From contig JANATF010000004.1 of assembly GCA_029449245.1 (NCBI GenBank), positions 868,001 to 932,000 on the forward strand: a DNA stretch of 64,000 bases, read 5' to 3'. Below, in pieces: positions 1 through 11,885 of the stretch (position 1 is the first letter of the stretch; each line of letters opens with the position of its first letter). The notes under the pieces are model-generated. The model did no database searches. It saw only the letters and a list, made by a program, of their open reading frames with translations, and had not been told where the DNA came from. Origin of the DNA: Mortierella alpina. Taxonomy: Eukaryota > Mortierellomycota > Mortierellomycetes > Mortierellales > Mortierellaceae. The translations under genes and the position numbers were made by a program.

Positions 1-276
1 GAGGGCAGTGATGCCAACCTCCTTGCACTTGACGGCAACATCCTGGGCGGCCAACATGGCGGCGTAGGGGGAGGCCTCATCACGATCAGCCTTGACCTTC
101 ATACCTCCGGTAACACGGGAGATGGTTTCACGGCCAGTCAAATCGGTAATGTGGACGAAGGTATCGTTGAACGAGGCGAAGATGTGGGCAACACCGAAAA
201 CCTCCTCATCACCACGGACCTGGGGACCGAGGGAGATGTTTTCCTGAACCTTGGGGGTGGACTTGACCTTCTTGGA
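1..276 (-). CDS. RPS14: 40S ribosomal protein uS11 (S14), partial
   Basis: Structural protein of the small ribosomal subunit platform, where it binds 18S rRNA in the cytoplasm. The minus strand reads through the conserved core, from a Lys-rich start ([18 protein letters not shown]) through [20 protein letters not shown] and [18 protein letters not shown] to CKEVGITAL at the window edge, so the C-terminal part lies outside. The exon begins at 276 after an acceptor ending ACAATAG. The first exon, probably only a few codons as in other fungi, lies upstream and could not be fixed. It shares an upstream region with the divergent SRP9 gene. The family call is secure; only the 5' end is uncertain. 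Confidence 0.93.
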
Positions 277-991
277 CTATTGTTGGTGCAGGTTGAAGAG
301 GTGATTTACGAGTCGGTTAGACCTCACGTCTTTCACTACGGCGATGATGGGCTGTAGAGGTGTGCGCTATTCGTCAAGCTCCTTGTCGTCAAGGGTGTAG
401 CGCTGTGCTTCATCTCAGCACGTCGTTGATTGATGAAGCAGCGACTGGGTGAGACGCTTGTTGCTTTCCACAGCTGTCATCCTTGGACACAAGATCTTTA
501 CTAGCACCGTGAATGCTGCTCCAGTTCTGATTATGAATGTCATCCTGACTTTGGTTCTGCTCTGCCATCGCTTGAATCTGCCTGCACAAAGTCAGATCGT
601 CTGTGTATGATGTGATCCCACGTATCCTGGATTTTTTTTTTTCGTTTTTCCCACAGTATGTTGTTCCTGACAATGGGGTCGATGACTCCAGTGCTGGGCT
701 GGCTGCAAGAGTCGATGGATGGGTGGTTGGATGGACCGATGGTTGTATGAGCCTCCTCAATCCGTGGATGGGAAATCCGTTTTTGCGCCACTAAAAATTG
801 GGTTCTTGCCATGATGAGATGTGAGAGAGAGGAGGAAATTCTTCTGGCTGCAGGCCACGAACGAACAAAAGTTAGGTGCACAAGCCACACACAGGTGGCC
901 TTTCGAGCGTAGATCTCTTTGAACGACCGACCATCTGTCTGACCCTGCTCTCACTTGCATCAGTCCCCATCCACTACATCGCACATCCACC
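277..991. promoter_or_regulatory. Divergent upstream region uS11 / SRP9
   Basis: About 700 bases separate the second exon of the uS11 gene (minus) from the SRP9 start (plus). It must hold the first uS11 exon and intron plus both promoters. A CT-rich tract on the minus strand just before an ATG near 810 looks like a fungal 5' leader, but no splice from there to the known uS11 exon could be proved. No independent gene is supported. Confidence 0.45.
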
Positions 992-1608
992 ATGGTCAAC
1001 ATTCATCAATGGGACGAGTTCCAGAAGGCTGCAGAGGAGCTGTACTCTCTGTCGCCCAGCAGAGTGAGTCAACGCCTCTGGGGGCATACAATTTGACCCA
1101 GAGCATCATAGATGGCAGCGACGGAAGCTCACCCTCGCTTCACAACTGTCCACCATCGCTTCACAGCTAACCAGCCTGCCCATTTCATCATATGCCATTA
1201 GACTCGCTATGTCGCCAAATACCGCCACGTGGAAGGAAAGCTCGTTCTCAAAGTGACCGATGACCGCACAGTATGTACCAGAACCATTGCTGACACAGTC
1301 GTCCGTGCCTGAAGCGCGATGCCTCGACTCTAACCACCGTTCTTCATCCTTGTGAAAAAAAACAACCATAGTGCCTCAAATATAAGACAGATCAGATGCA
1401 GGACCTCAACAAGTTTGAGCGCTTGAACCGCTCACTGATGGCCAAGATGCATAACAGGATCCCATCAGCAACTTCAGCAGAGGCCGCCGCCTCAGGAGCA
1501 CCGTCAGCACCATCACCATCACAGCCAGCAGCCATTGCTACGACGATATCGATCCCAGCACTTCAGCAAGGAGGAGGCGGCAAGGCAAAGAAGAACAAGC
1601 GCAAATGA
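992..1608 (+). CDS. SRP9: Signal recognition particle 9 kDa protein SRP9
   Basis: SRP9 forms a dimer with SRP14 on the Alu domain of SRP RNA and takes part in elongation arrest during ER targeting. Three exons at 992-1063, 1202-1270 and 1372-1608 join in frame (24, 23 and 78 codons). The start lies in CACCATGG and begins MVNIHQWDEF; the core continues TRYVAKYRHVEGKLVLKVTDDRT and CLKYKTDQMQDLNKFERLN, which is the diagnostic SRP9 fold sequence. The C-terminus carries a Ser/Ala/Pro-rich tail ending in a Lys-rich cluster (KAKKNKRK), longer than the animal protein, and probably an RNA-binding extension (inference). It is divergent from the uS11 gene. A polyadenylation-like AATAAA follows 70 bases after the stop. 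Confidence 0.93.
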
Positions 1609-1990
1609 TCTAACCACAACACAGCCAGAAATCACACAACGGAGGGGCGTTTCGGATCCATGGAAATGAGATATCTGAATAAACACGCAAGGAGCTTCGA
1701 GTGGACACCATTTTTCCCAAGATCAATGCACTTGCAAAGGTGGTTCTGAATCAGCATTAGACACTGCTTGCATTGGTCATCGTATTCCATGTATTTTACT
1801 CCAGTCGACGGTCATTGTGCTTTTCCTTGCAAATATGATCCTAGGAGGTACTGAATTCTGCTCCTTAGAACTCGTCCTCTTCAGCAAAGAATCGAGAATA
1901 TGAGATAACTAAGTCGGAGGAAACAAAACGGCACAGCATTACTGTTGTTAGCAGGAGACATATCGCGAACTACAAGTCCATGAACACGCG
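1609..1990. other. Convergent intergenic region SRP9 / Vps55-like
   Basis: Two 3' ends face each other here (SRP9 plus, Vps55-like minus). Apart from the AATAAA near 1680, nothing recognisable is present; no ORF resembles a protein family. Confidence 0.6.
1678..1683 (+). terminator. Polyadenylation-like signal of SRP9
   Basis: AATAAA about 70 bases downstream of the SRP9 stop codon. Position and motif suit 3'-end formation, but fungi use this signal loosely, so it is only suggestive. Confidence 0.4.
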
Positions 1991-2646
1991 TCACATTTGC
2001 CATAGTCCATTCATACTTGTGCCGTAGATCAACAGGCCGCCTGAAATACTCATGATCATGGCGGGAACAGTAATCTATAGTTTGAAGTTCACAAAATGGC
2101 TATCAGCATTAAGTACTCGTATTGCTGCTCCAATGCGCTTTGACAAGAACTGCTGGTCATCGACTTACAACTTGAGCGTGAGCGAGGACTACTGGTAAAC
2201 AAAATCCAGTGATGATCATGAGGCCAGTCAAGAAGTATCCAGCATCAGCGAATCCACCCTGATAATCTGACATTGGGTCGTCCCGACCTGCACATCGTCC
2301 AAAGATGGCATTGGGCAGCGGTGCTAAAACGTATGTGGCCACTATTCAAGCAAGCAAGAGAGAGAAAAAAAAGTCAGACGAACGCTTTCACTAGGTAATG
2401 GCAATGTCCCCTCGCAGAAATCTTTGTTGAGCGAGTAAACTGAACATACCGACAAACAGGGGCCACCAATTGCTAGAGCATGGAAATAGAATCGTGCGAA
2501 TAAAACGGTAAGCCTTAGCTGTAAAGAGAGCGTGGGTACTTTAGATGTGCATAGCGACTATCACAGCACGGTCCTACCCGTAAAGTGCGCAGGACATGAT
2601 GACCAGCAAGAAGCCCAAAGCTAAGACGAACGCCAGTCCTATGACA
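1991..2646 (-). CDS. VPS55: Vps55/LEPROT family endosomal membrane protein
   Basis: Small four-helix membrane protein that acts with Vps68 in late endosome to vacuole traffic (family knowledge). Exons at 2578-2646, 2450-2472, 2169-2341 and 1991-2074 splice in frame to give VIGLAFVLALGFLLVIMSCALYG, NWWPLFV, ATYVLAPLPNAIFGRC, then YFLTGLMIITGFCLPVVLAHA and ISGGLLIYGTSMNGLW. These match the family's hydrophobic segments and its TYVLAPLPN and LPVVLAH motifs. One internal exon is only 23 nt. The first exon, expected to hold a short N-terminus ending in phase 2, was not identified in 2647-3100. The C-terminus stops soon after the last membrane segment, shorter than in yeast. Confidence 0.88.
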
Positions 2647-3617
2647 CTAACGTTGAAAGACGTTCAATGGCGTGAGACGTTAGCCAAAACGTTATCCATC
2701 TGCATGGTGTATGTACAGCTCGATATCCAGACTGCCACTCCAAGTCCCTGAGCTGTCAATAGACTCCATCCTGCTGATTCTCATCGAATTTCCCCCTTCT
2801 TGTCGCACACAAGGCGGAGTAAGGAGGGTCACCTGTCCCACTCTGCACCTCAGGTCCCGATATAAACCAGTTGCTGTACGCATTTCGACAGTCGCTGTTC
2901 ATACGCTATGAATGACGGCGCACAATGGGAGAGAAAAAAACGGAGAGCAGAAGGTCGGTTAGACAACATGCTTGTTCCAGAAAAGGCTCCCACAATCATC
3001 GCTACAGCTGCATGCTCCCATTCAGCCCTGCCTTCCCGTACCCTGCACTCAGAGGACGTGTCAACGCTATAAAGAGTACTTCGAATCTCAGGGAGCACAC
3101 CTTTGAAACACCATGGGTTGTTCAACAGAGATGTGGTTGAAAAGCCGCGTGCCATTGGTCTAGAAGTCAACGACCATCCCTCTGCGCGCGATCTCTTTCA
3201 TTCAAGCTTTGGCAGGTTGGGCTTTTTTTACGACAAAGACGTCATCGCGTTGGGGGACATACTTTTCAAACCTGCGGCCATGGTTACTATGATGTGCGTA
3301 CGAAATGGAAGTGTTTTGCGTGAGAAAGCGGCGGTTGGCGTGAAGGAAAGGCGAGTGAGGTCGAGAGGGGTATGGAATGGAGGCAACAGGACAGGTGAAG
3401 AAGCGTTTGTACATCCCATCCCACGTCGAAAAAAAAAAGAGTCAGGCGGCACGTGTCCAGGTCTCCATTCGCGGCACTGCTATACGACCTATGCATTAAG
3501 GTGCGATCACTGTCCACGCGCGTCTTTTCTGGGGTTTATTGTTACCGGCGCCTCCATCTGAGCAACAGGATGGGTGGTACCTGCATCCACTATTGATGAT
3601 CAAGTCCAAAGTTGCGC
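2647..3617. other. Intergenic region upstream of the Vps55-like gene
   Basis: Holds the missing first exon and promoter of the Vps55-like gene (minus) and the 3' flank of the HSDL2-like gene. Open frames on both strands (for example plus 3103-3561 and minus 2850-3170) have no family resemblance and uneven composition, so they are not called. Confidence 0.5.
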
Positions 3618-5002
3618 CTAGTTCCAACCTTGCTTGGCACGCAACTCGTCAATCTCCTTCAAAACGTCGTCCGGCAAAAAGAAGTCAGGCGAGAACTCAC
3701 GCACGCCAGGAGCATACTGATCCATGTTTGTGAACCCTTCCTGCCTCAAGAACAGCTCGTCGACCAAAAAGTTGCCCGAAAACTTGGCACTATCCTTCAT
3801 AAACACCTCATATGCTGCGTCGGCCATGATTTCGGGAGTTCTCATGACCATCTTGGACGTGTCACCGACTTGCTTGAGTGCTGCCGTCCCAATCAAAGTC
3901 AAAGGCCAGAGCGCGTTGACGCCAATCTTGTGCTTGCGCAACTCGCCCGCCAAACCAAGGACGCACATGGACATGTTCATCTTGGACATAGTATAAGCGA
4001 CGTGATTCTTGAACCAGGCTTCCTTCATCGACAGCGGAGGCGATAGGTTAAGGATGTGAGGGTTCTTGCCGGACTTGATCAGGTGAGGGATGGCATATTT
4101 GGAGACCATCCATGTGCCGCGTCCGTTGATCTGGTGCATCAGGTCATATTTCTTAACACTTGTGGCCTGAGTGTCCGTCAAACTGATGGCGGAAGCTAGT
4201 ATCGGAGACAAACCGAGTGTTAGTATGAGGTATTCAACGCCATCGCTCACAGGATTAATGAAGCAGCTCTGCATACCATTATTCACCTAGTGAATGCGAA
4301 AAGAGCGAGCAATGAGGAAATAGTATCATGAACAAGATGTTTCTCGTATCGTCCCACAAAGCGGAGGCTCCTTGGCAAAACAAAAGAAGTGACCTTACAA
4401 GGATATCAATTCCTCCAAATTTGTCCACGGTCTGGGCAATAGCACTCTGGACTTGCCCTTCATCGCGAATATCGCAAACGATGGGAAGCGCTGTTTGGTG
4501 GGAAAGTAGAACCAGATATCACGGTTAGGCGACCATGGATAGTTGAACTCGGCCTTCCAGTCAATCTGCACAGAAACCGGATTCCGAACCTTTGCCACCA
4601 GCCTTTTCAATCTCCTCTGCAGCAGTGTAAATAGTTCCTGGCAGCTACAGGTTATAGTAAGCAGAGTGAACAACCAGTAAGTGTCTAAGCTCTGCTGTTG
4701 CCTTACGTAAATAGAGCATGAACACAGTCGAGCTGACGCGACTAACCGTTGGATGAGGGGTGGCAGTTTTAGCTGCGATAGCAATGCAGGCCTTTTCTCT
4801 TGCTGCGCGCAGAGCGATCGCCAAGCCAATACCTCGGCTTGCTCCAGAAATGAAAAGCGTCTTTCCTGCACAGTATCGACATGTGCCAATATGCAAATCG
4901 ACGGTGTGAGTGACGCTCCCGGTGCCACAGTTGCGCTGTACTCTCGATCAGCCAACTCAATCGTGGGAAATCTGCAAAATTGCCCGTACCTTGAAGTGAC
5001 AT
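3618..5002 (-). CDS. HSDL2: HSDL2-like short-chain dehydrogenase
   Basis: NAD(P)-dependent short-chain dehydrogenase of the hydroxysteroid dehydrogenase-like 2 type; animal HSDL2 is peroxisomal/mitochondrial and its substrate is not firmly known. Six exons (4990-5002, 4747-4865, 4590-4644, 4399-4490, 4277-4286, 3618-4195) join in frame to 288 residues. Visible are the cofactor motif SGASRGIGLAIALR near residue 10, IDILVNNASAISL, the active-site Ser in LNLSPP and the YxxxK pair in YTMSK. One exon is only 10 nt and encodes the NN of the NNASA motif. The first exon is also tiny (13 nt, MSLQ). The C-terminal SCP2 sterol-carrier domain of the animal protein is absent. The donor of the third intron (GTTCGG) is weak but the frame requires it. 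Confidence 0.9.
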
Positions 5003-5256
5003 GCTTTCTCCTTGCTGATTCTTTGGAAAGGGGTTAGTTGTTTTGTATGTGGCAGATTCGCAGACAGCTGTTGTGCGACAGAGCGATGGTGGTTAGTGTC
5101 GGATGTGGTGTTGTGGAAGAGCAAGAGAAAAGGAAAGAGGGAAAGAACGAAAGAAGGAAAGAAGGCATGAAAATTTCAAAAGCATCCTCCTAAAGAGACT
5201 ATCCAATGCAAGCCACGACCGAACAACGGACGTGGCTCTGCTTTATAATGTGAAGT

Positions 5257-8200
5257 CTATTCTGTGGCAATAGATTCCGACGGCTCCTCAGCACCTCCAC
5301 TCGGTTGCCTAATGACCGCCGGGTCCTTGTTCGAAAACATGGCCTTAAGGTTCTCGAGGTCCCGCTGCTGTCTCTGTCTTTCCACCTCCAGCGCGCCTCC
5401 CGTCTTTCGCAGCTTGCTTGAACCGACAAAGGTCGTCAGCTCTTCCTCAAACTCGTCGATCCGGTTCGAGAGTTCGATATGTCGCAGCTTCTCCATCTGC
5501 GCCATTGCCTTGAGGCGCTTGTCAGAATCCGGCTCAATCAGCTTGACTTCCTCCATCACCGTCTTCAGTCCTTCAAACCCATCGTCTGTCATGGTTGGCT
5601 GAAACACAAAATCGCGTGCCTTCGTACCAAAGACCCCTCCGTTCTTGTTCTGCAACTCCAGTACCTTTTTCAGGTTTGCCAAAGTCTGCACGAGGGAACT
5701 CCGATCCTCCTTCAGATCCTCGAGTAAGGCCTCTTGCTCTTTCAAGAACATCTGTTCCTTCACAATCGTTTGTAGCTCGACCTCCCATGTCTTCTTCCAT
5801 GATGGTCGCAGGACCTGGATGTAGTCTGAGAGCTCTGCAATCTCCTTCTCGACCTCCTCGCATTGCTTGTCCACAAAGGCCATGGATATGTCGCTTGGCT
5901 TTCCTCGACGCTGGGTCACATTCAGTTTCATATCTTCGACAACATCCTGCAGCTCCTCAATCTTGTTGGTCAGATCCTCTGACTTTTTGTCCAGCTTTAC
6001 TTTGCCCGACTCGATAAAAATCCTTGCCGAGACAGGTTGCTCAAGCGCCTGCTTGCGAATCTGGGCTGTCACCCCTGCCAATTGGCTAAGGGATGCCTTG
6101 GTCTCGGTTTGGAGCTCCGTATACAATTGCCTTGCCACTCCGAGATCTCTGCGCAGCGACTGCACCTCCAAATAGTGTGGCTGGAGGTCAGCAGCCGAAA
6201 TCTTTCCACCTGCAGCTACAGTTTCTGTGGGAGATGATGAGAGGGTAGACGCGGCAGGCTTGTTCTTGACCAGGACTTTCTGCACCACAGAACGAAGCAT
6301 CTGCGAGCTCTCTGTATTAGGAGTGGGCGGCATGCTGCCGGCAGTTGCTGCCGCACTAGCAGCCTTCTGGCGCGCTGCCTCCGATATCTCCTGCGCTTTC
6401 TTTATATCGCTTAGTTCCTTTGTGAGAGCTGCAAAGCCCTGATCCATTTTCCGCTGAATGTTTTCCAAATCTACAGGTGGTTCCACTATGTTCATTAATG
6501 GTTATGTTCCAAAAAGTCAAATATCAACAGGTGCCAGCTTGTGGGTGCATTACCATCGACATTCAGAGACAGGAACGCGTTCTGCTTCACATCCGCCAAA
6601 GACTCGAGCTCATAATGAATGTTGGTATGGGTGTCCTTGACATAAATTGTGGGGAAGTCCTCCTGTCCCGGGTTGTACTGAAACTTTTCCATGAAGAGCA
6701 TCCTTAGAGCAGAATGCGTGAGCTCTCCTTCGAACTTGGTTTTTTTGACACTCTTGCCCACCTGGAGGAAGAGTGTGAGGCCGGTGTCGATAGGCTCAGC
6801 TAAGTACGACATACATATTAGAATACACGGACAAAAAAACACAATGGCGCCTCATCTGTTTAAAACTGCGGCTTCATACCAGGGGTATCGGTCAGTGGAA
6901 GCGACATCGCGCTGGAGGCATCGGCAAGACTTGCTGTTGTTGGTGCCCCACCACTGCTGTTAATTGTGTCCGAAGATACATTCGTCGTAAGTGGGGGCTG
7001 CGGAGTGGTGGTGCTGTCTGCGATCTGATTGTTGAGGGTCATGGAGGATGACCCCAATAATGGCGAGCTGGCAGAAGGGGGGAAAGGTGCCATCCCCGTT
7101 GGAGGAGGGGGCATGGGGATGGATGGTGGGATGGGCATCCTGTCCAACGAACGACCCAAACTACTGGAGGATAGAGCCGGGCTTGCTGGCCGCTGATCAT
7201 AGCCCGGCATCGATGGGAACTGGCCATAGGGAAGTTGCATAGCTGGGCTGGCAGCCGGGGTTGAACCTTGAGAACTGCCATACCCCCAATGGGGCGACAT
7301 CATCGATGTATCTGCCAAAGGGCTACGACGAGGTACCGGCGGCGTATTTTGCTCCAGCAGTGTCGAGAACCTCTGTGAGTGCCGTCGCGAAGACGCTCGT
7401 CGAGTAATGGCGTCACTTTTGCGAAGGGAGGCCAAGGTCTCGGCGTGCCCTTGTTCATCCCGTGGAGTGGTAGCAGAGAATGTAGGGGTTGGTCCTGCAT
7501 TCAGCGATTGGCTTCTTGAGGCTCCATCCACGTCTGGAGACCTGACCATACCAGGCTGTCTGAGTTGGCTGCCATTACTCTTGGATCGCCCTGAAGTTGT
7601 CGATGTAATAGCAGTTGTTGCAGCCGCAGCAGATGCTTGGAGGCGCGTGGACTTTGCCTCGTACTGCTCACGGTATAAATTTTGCTTCAGGCGGAGACCC
7701 TGCAGTAGATTGATAATGACCGCCTTGATGTTTGGCAAATACTGTTCGAGTGATGATGGAGAAGGCTCTTCGCCAAGGGCAGTTTCAAGACAGTTCCTCA
7801 AGTCGTCTGGAATATGAGCAAGCTCGCTATGCAGCAAAAATAGATCAGCATGATGAGTACATGTATGCGGCAGCGTTTGTAAGCACGGTAAAAGCTCTGT
7901 AGTAGCCTTAAGAGATTTGAGCTGTGCGATCGTTTCCTTCTCCATCCAGGAAGCTCTATCACGGCATCGAAGATTTGAACCATATCTCCATGTCGCTTGT
8001 GGCACAGCCCATCGATCACGGCGTGCTTTTTTTGTTGAGTGTTTGTTACCTTGTGTCAATGCCGACCTCGTGGAAAGACTGGCTGGCAAGGTTAAACTGG
8101 GTGGCGAGCTGAACAAAGATGTCTGAGACCTGGTCCTCGGTCATTTTACGCGTCGACCAAAGGGTGAGGCCCTCAAGCAGCTGTTTGGTGGCCACCAGGA

Positions 8201-8458
8201 GCTTGGTCACGGTTGCTTCTATGGGATTTATCTAGTCAATATATCGAGGTCCGATCAAGAAAAAGAGGACGACGCAATTCAACATGAATGTTCATGATCA
8301 AGTGAGGACAAGGCAATGACCATCGGGGAACAATATTTAGGGTTAAGGCTTTTTGTGGGGTGTAATCCATGAGGACTTACAGTTCCTTGGTCAGTTTTAC
8401 GGCGGCGGGCAGGCCCGACCGAAGTTGGGTTTTGTGCATATGGGTCGACATTGTCCAT
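5257..8458 (-). CDS. BUD6: Bud6/Aip3 actin-polarity factor
   Basis: Bud6 (Aip3) binds actin monomers and assists formins at polarised growth sites. Five exons (8381-8458, 8050-8231, 6880-7826, 6554-6799, 5257-6485) give 893 residues. The N-terminal region (ATVTKLLVATKQLLEGLTLW, then LRNCLETALG and an EQYLPNIKAVIINLLQGL helix) matches the Bud6 amino-terminal module. The middle is a Ser/Pro-rich disordered stretch. After it come the conserved TLFLQVGKSVKKTKFEGEL and FMEKFQYNPGQEDFPTIYV blocks and a long coiled coil (residues about 490-860) containing the rod and flare portions known to nucleate actin. All splice phases agree. It neighbours HSDL2 tail to head and probably has its own promoter in 8459-8747. 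Confidence 0.93.
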
Positions 8459-8747
8459 AGGGTATTAGGTGTATTTGTAGAGCTACGAATGAGGTGAAAG
8501 GAGATGGCGTGTGTTTGTGTGCGTGCGTGTGCGAGTGCGTGTCAGGGAGTAAAGAGAAAGAGAGGAGAGATGCCAAAGCTGAAAGAAGGGAAGGGAAGGG
8601 GCAAAAAAGAAAGAAAAAAAAAGCCGCAAGACAATATTTTATGTGATTCTGTTCCTGCAGGCACAGCGTGGACGACGCCGACGGCCCGACCGCGATTTCT
8701 TGATATGCCTTAGCGGAAACAGGTGCGTAAGCAGGAAGGCCATTCAT

Positions 8748-11700
8748 TCAGTTGCTCAACGGCGCGTTAAGCAACGCGCTAAGCGGGTTTGATTGGAATG
8801 CCTGCAGTAGAGCATCCTGCACCGGTCTGTTATCCTGAGCTTGCTGACTTGCCTTGATTCCCTGTGATGTGTTCAAGTACAGCTCTAAGTCCATGTAGAT
8901 CCAAATCCACGTTTCGAGGAAGGCAGCAGGGTTAGATACACCCAGTCTCTTTCCTGCATTGGGCCACTACACCGTTATATCACTGCATTCGTTGCTTCTT
9001 CTGTTCACTTGCCTTTCAAGCACGACCCTGCCGCTGCTGCGACTACGTGGTTGCTCGTCTTACACGCGTGTGTAAATCCTGTTAATAACATTTTTTCTGC
9101 CTTTGCGTCGTGTGTCTGTACGTAGACATTGCCGAGGAGGAGCAAAGTCAAGCTCCTCAATTGGGTATTTAACAATGTGCCCGACAGTTTGAGTGCTTCT
9201 TGCAAGTGTTGCCTAGAAGCCACGAGTATTTCAGATACACGTTAGAAAAATCTCTTGAAAGCTCTCCACTGCATCTACACACCCGCCCGCTTACCGTGCT
9301 GGAATAACACCCTCCTTGGTCCAACTATCGAGTATGTGAAGGGCGCAGAGAATGTTGGTAGACGGAGCTGACGCGTGCCTTGCTCTGGCCTCAAGCTGAA
9401 GCTCCTTGACCTTGAGTAATAGAGTATTCATGTTAAATTTCATTTCCTCACCCTGGTCCACAGAGATTCAAACTATCGACTGAGAAGCCCACCACTAACC
9501 TTGCTCAGATTGTAGTATCGTTCACCACAGTAGATTAGCGCAGTATTGATGATAGCTAGGGACTTGGCGTCAAATCCTTCTTGGTCTTGGTGCGCCCGCT
9601 CAGAGTGATTGAGGCAGAGGCTGTACCAATCCAGGGCTTCTTCCAGCCTTCCTGCCAGGTGCATGGTCATCCCGACGGACAGTGAGATTCTCCATTTGAA
9701 AACATCCCACATCCCGCATACTTTGGACCAGTATGTAGCTTTCAATAGTGTCTAGATGACGCACGTACGAAGAATAGGGGACCTGATCAGAAAAAGTGGA
9801 TGCACAAGGTAGCTTACTCCTCAATAAGCGCAAAACAAAATCATACTTCTTCTACAGATATCAGCTCCAACTTGAGTAAGAACACATCGGCGAGATGGAG
9901 CAGCATAGACATCATCAACAGCGAAAACCAACGCTGGTTACGCCGAACGTTGATTGTGGCGGAAGCATCTATCAGGGCCGCAATGATAATTAGCATCCGT
10001 ACTGTAAATCATATCAGCATATCAGAGCAGAGTCACGGCGTAAAGTGCGCTTACGATCGTTGACGCTGAACTCGCCTACATATAAACAAAAGAATATCAT
10101 ATAATCTCGTAAGTGTCTTTGTCGATGGAATCAAGGCTCACCAACAACTGCAGAAACCAAGATACCTACGGTCTACAACTTTGATGCCTTCGATCAAGAA
10201 CAGCTGCGACTTCATGGGTTGCGTCATGTCCGCCTTGCTGCAGATGCCAGAGAGTAGATACGTCAAGCAGTATACTTGTGAGAACGACATCCACTTGATC
10301 GAGATAAATGAGGGCTGCGCGTGATGGGTGTACGTGAAAGGATATTGCGTAGTGCCATTAGGACCCGAGGGATCCATCAACTGGATCTTGAATATACCCT
10401 GAAGTTCCTCGGTGTCCTTTGGCCGCGTTTCGTCCAAAGCCTTGTGCAGTTCTGCAAGTGCGGATAGGGCCATGGATACACGACCCGAACGAAGCATACA
10501 GCAGATGTAGAGGATTAAGAAGAAAACGCGTAGCTGATTCGATTGGCACATTTGCAGCTGTGGTTGTGGTGGCCGAGTCTGCGGTGCTTCTGTAGATGAC
10601 TGGGTTGACGCCAGTGAGGCAGAGCCTGAAAGATCGTCCAGTCTAAAGTGAGGAGTAAGTTTTGCTAGATAGAACGCCGCCTGATCCCAGTCGTAGAGCA
10701 TTAAGGAATATTGACCGGCAACGATCCAAAATGCCATCTATTATGTTGCGATAGTTTCAAGGTTAATCTTCCACCCATGCATATTGATATCGAACGCTAT
10801 TTTCGGCCGCACTCTTGGTGCTACTCTCACCTTAAGATCAAACTCCCCCTTTTGCTCCGCCAAAGTAGCGCCTTGATTGAGAGTTGCCAAGCTCCCAGCA
10901 ATGTCATCTGTTAAAAAGTAAACTCTTGCTTTGAGCAGGCAGAGCTGATACGTCCATGGGTGCAAATCATGCCTAAATAGAGTCGAGTGTAAGCCGCTTA
11001 TCCATATGGCGTTCAGGATCTCCGGCCTTCAAGCCAAATGCCAACTTACTTGGCTGCTTCAGTTAGAGCGATTTTGAGCGTATTCTTCGCCAGCCGGAAT
11101 TGCTTGGATTCCGTGAACACCTGTATCTGCAGATCGTATAGTCTCAGCTGTATATCCAACGCCAATGATCCTTGAATCTTTAGTCCGTATGAAGCGGTAA
11201 GCAAGCGTTAGATGCTAAAAAAAACAACGCGCGTCTGTCCAAGAGATCATAGACAAGGAAATCAAAGTCCAGGAGTCCTTACAGCATCCACAATAGTAAT
11301 CTAGGTTTAAAATAGGTCTGAAGGTCAGTCTCTATGGGTCTCTGAGCTTTAGCATGATAAAGAGGTTGGCTCGTGAAAGACAGCGAGCGGCGAGGGATTG
11401 TATCTTACCGCCCTGTTGATTTCATCCTCGCACCGTTCAACACTCTCTGTCTCCTCAAATAAGATCTGAGCAAGCCGGAGCCTGGCTTTTGCCTTGTCCA
11501 ACTGAGTCATCGACGGCGACTCCACAGAGACACTGGCAACCAAGCACTTTATGGCACTGAATACCAGATCCTGGTGCCGCTTTCGCCAGCCTGGTTGAGA
11601 GTTTGGTTGCGTGGTGGCTATAAAGCATAAAGACCGAGCTTGCTCTACCATTTCCTCGGCCATGGCCCAAAGAATCAAATGTGTTTTGCCCTGTGAGATT

Positions 11701-11753
11701 ATGGAAGGTTCAGGCACGAATGCCGTTGCCTGACTGAAGGACGTCTGATCCAT
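8748..11753 (-). CDS. MAU2: Cohesin loader subunit Mau2/Scc4
   Basis: TPR protein that with Scc2/NIPBL loads cohesin on chromosomes. The start at 11753 (MDQTSFSQATAFVPEPS) gives a first exon to 11409. Next come an 18-nt exon (11283-11300, ITIVDA) and a series of small exons reading IQGSLALDIQLRLYDLQIQ, HDLHPWTYQLCLLKARVYFL, MAFWIVAGQYSLMLYDWDQA, VFFLILYICCMLRSGRVSMA and others. The last exon ends FLETWIWIYMDLELYLNTS and LLNAPLSN. Helical repeat composition and order match the cohesin loading factor family, and length is near its usual size. Several internal exon borders between 8,900 and 10,150 were not individually fixed. An in-frame ATG at 11876 exists but would overlap the ORC6 end, so it was rejected. 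Confidence 0.85.
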
Positions 11754-11885
11754 TGTTGTCAATGCTGATGGAGTGGTTGATGGTACAGTAGCGGGTCGAG
11801 AGACGGAAAAAACAGAGTGGCAAAGAAAGGAATGGAACTGGAATTTTAGTGGCGCTTTTTTTTTTAATGCACTCATTTTTGGCGA

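Noticed and set aside
3103-3561. 152-codon plus-strand frame
   Set aside because: No family resemblance, mixed composition, and no promoter or splice context.
11754-11876. Upstream in-frame ATG for Mau2
   Set aside because: It would overlap the ORC6 stop region and adds an unconserved stretch; the start at 11753 leaves a normal short gap.
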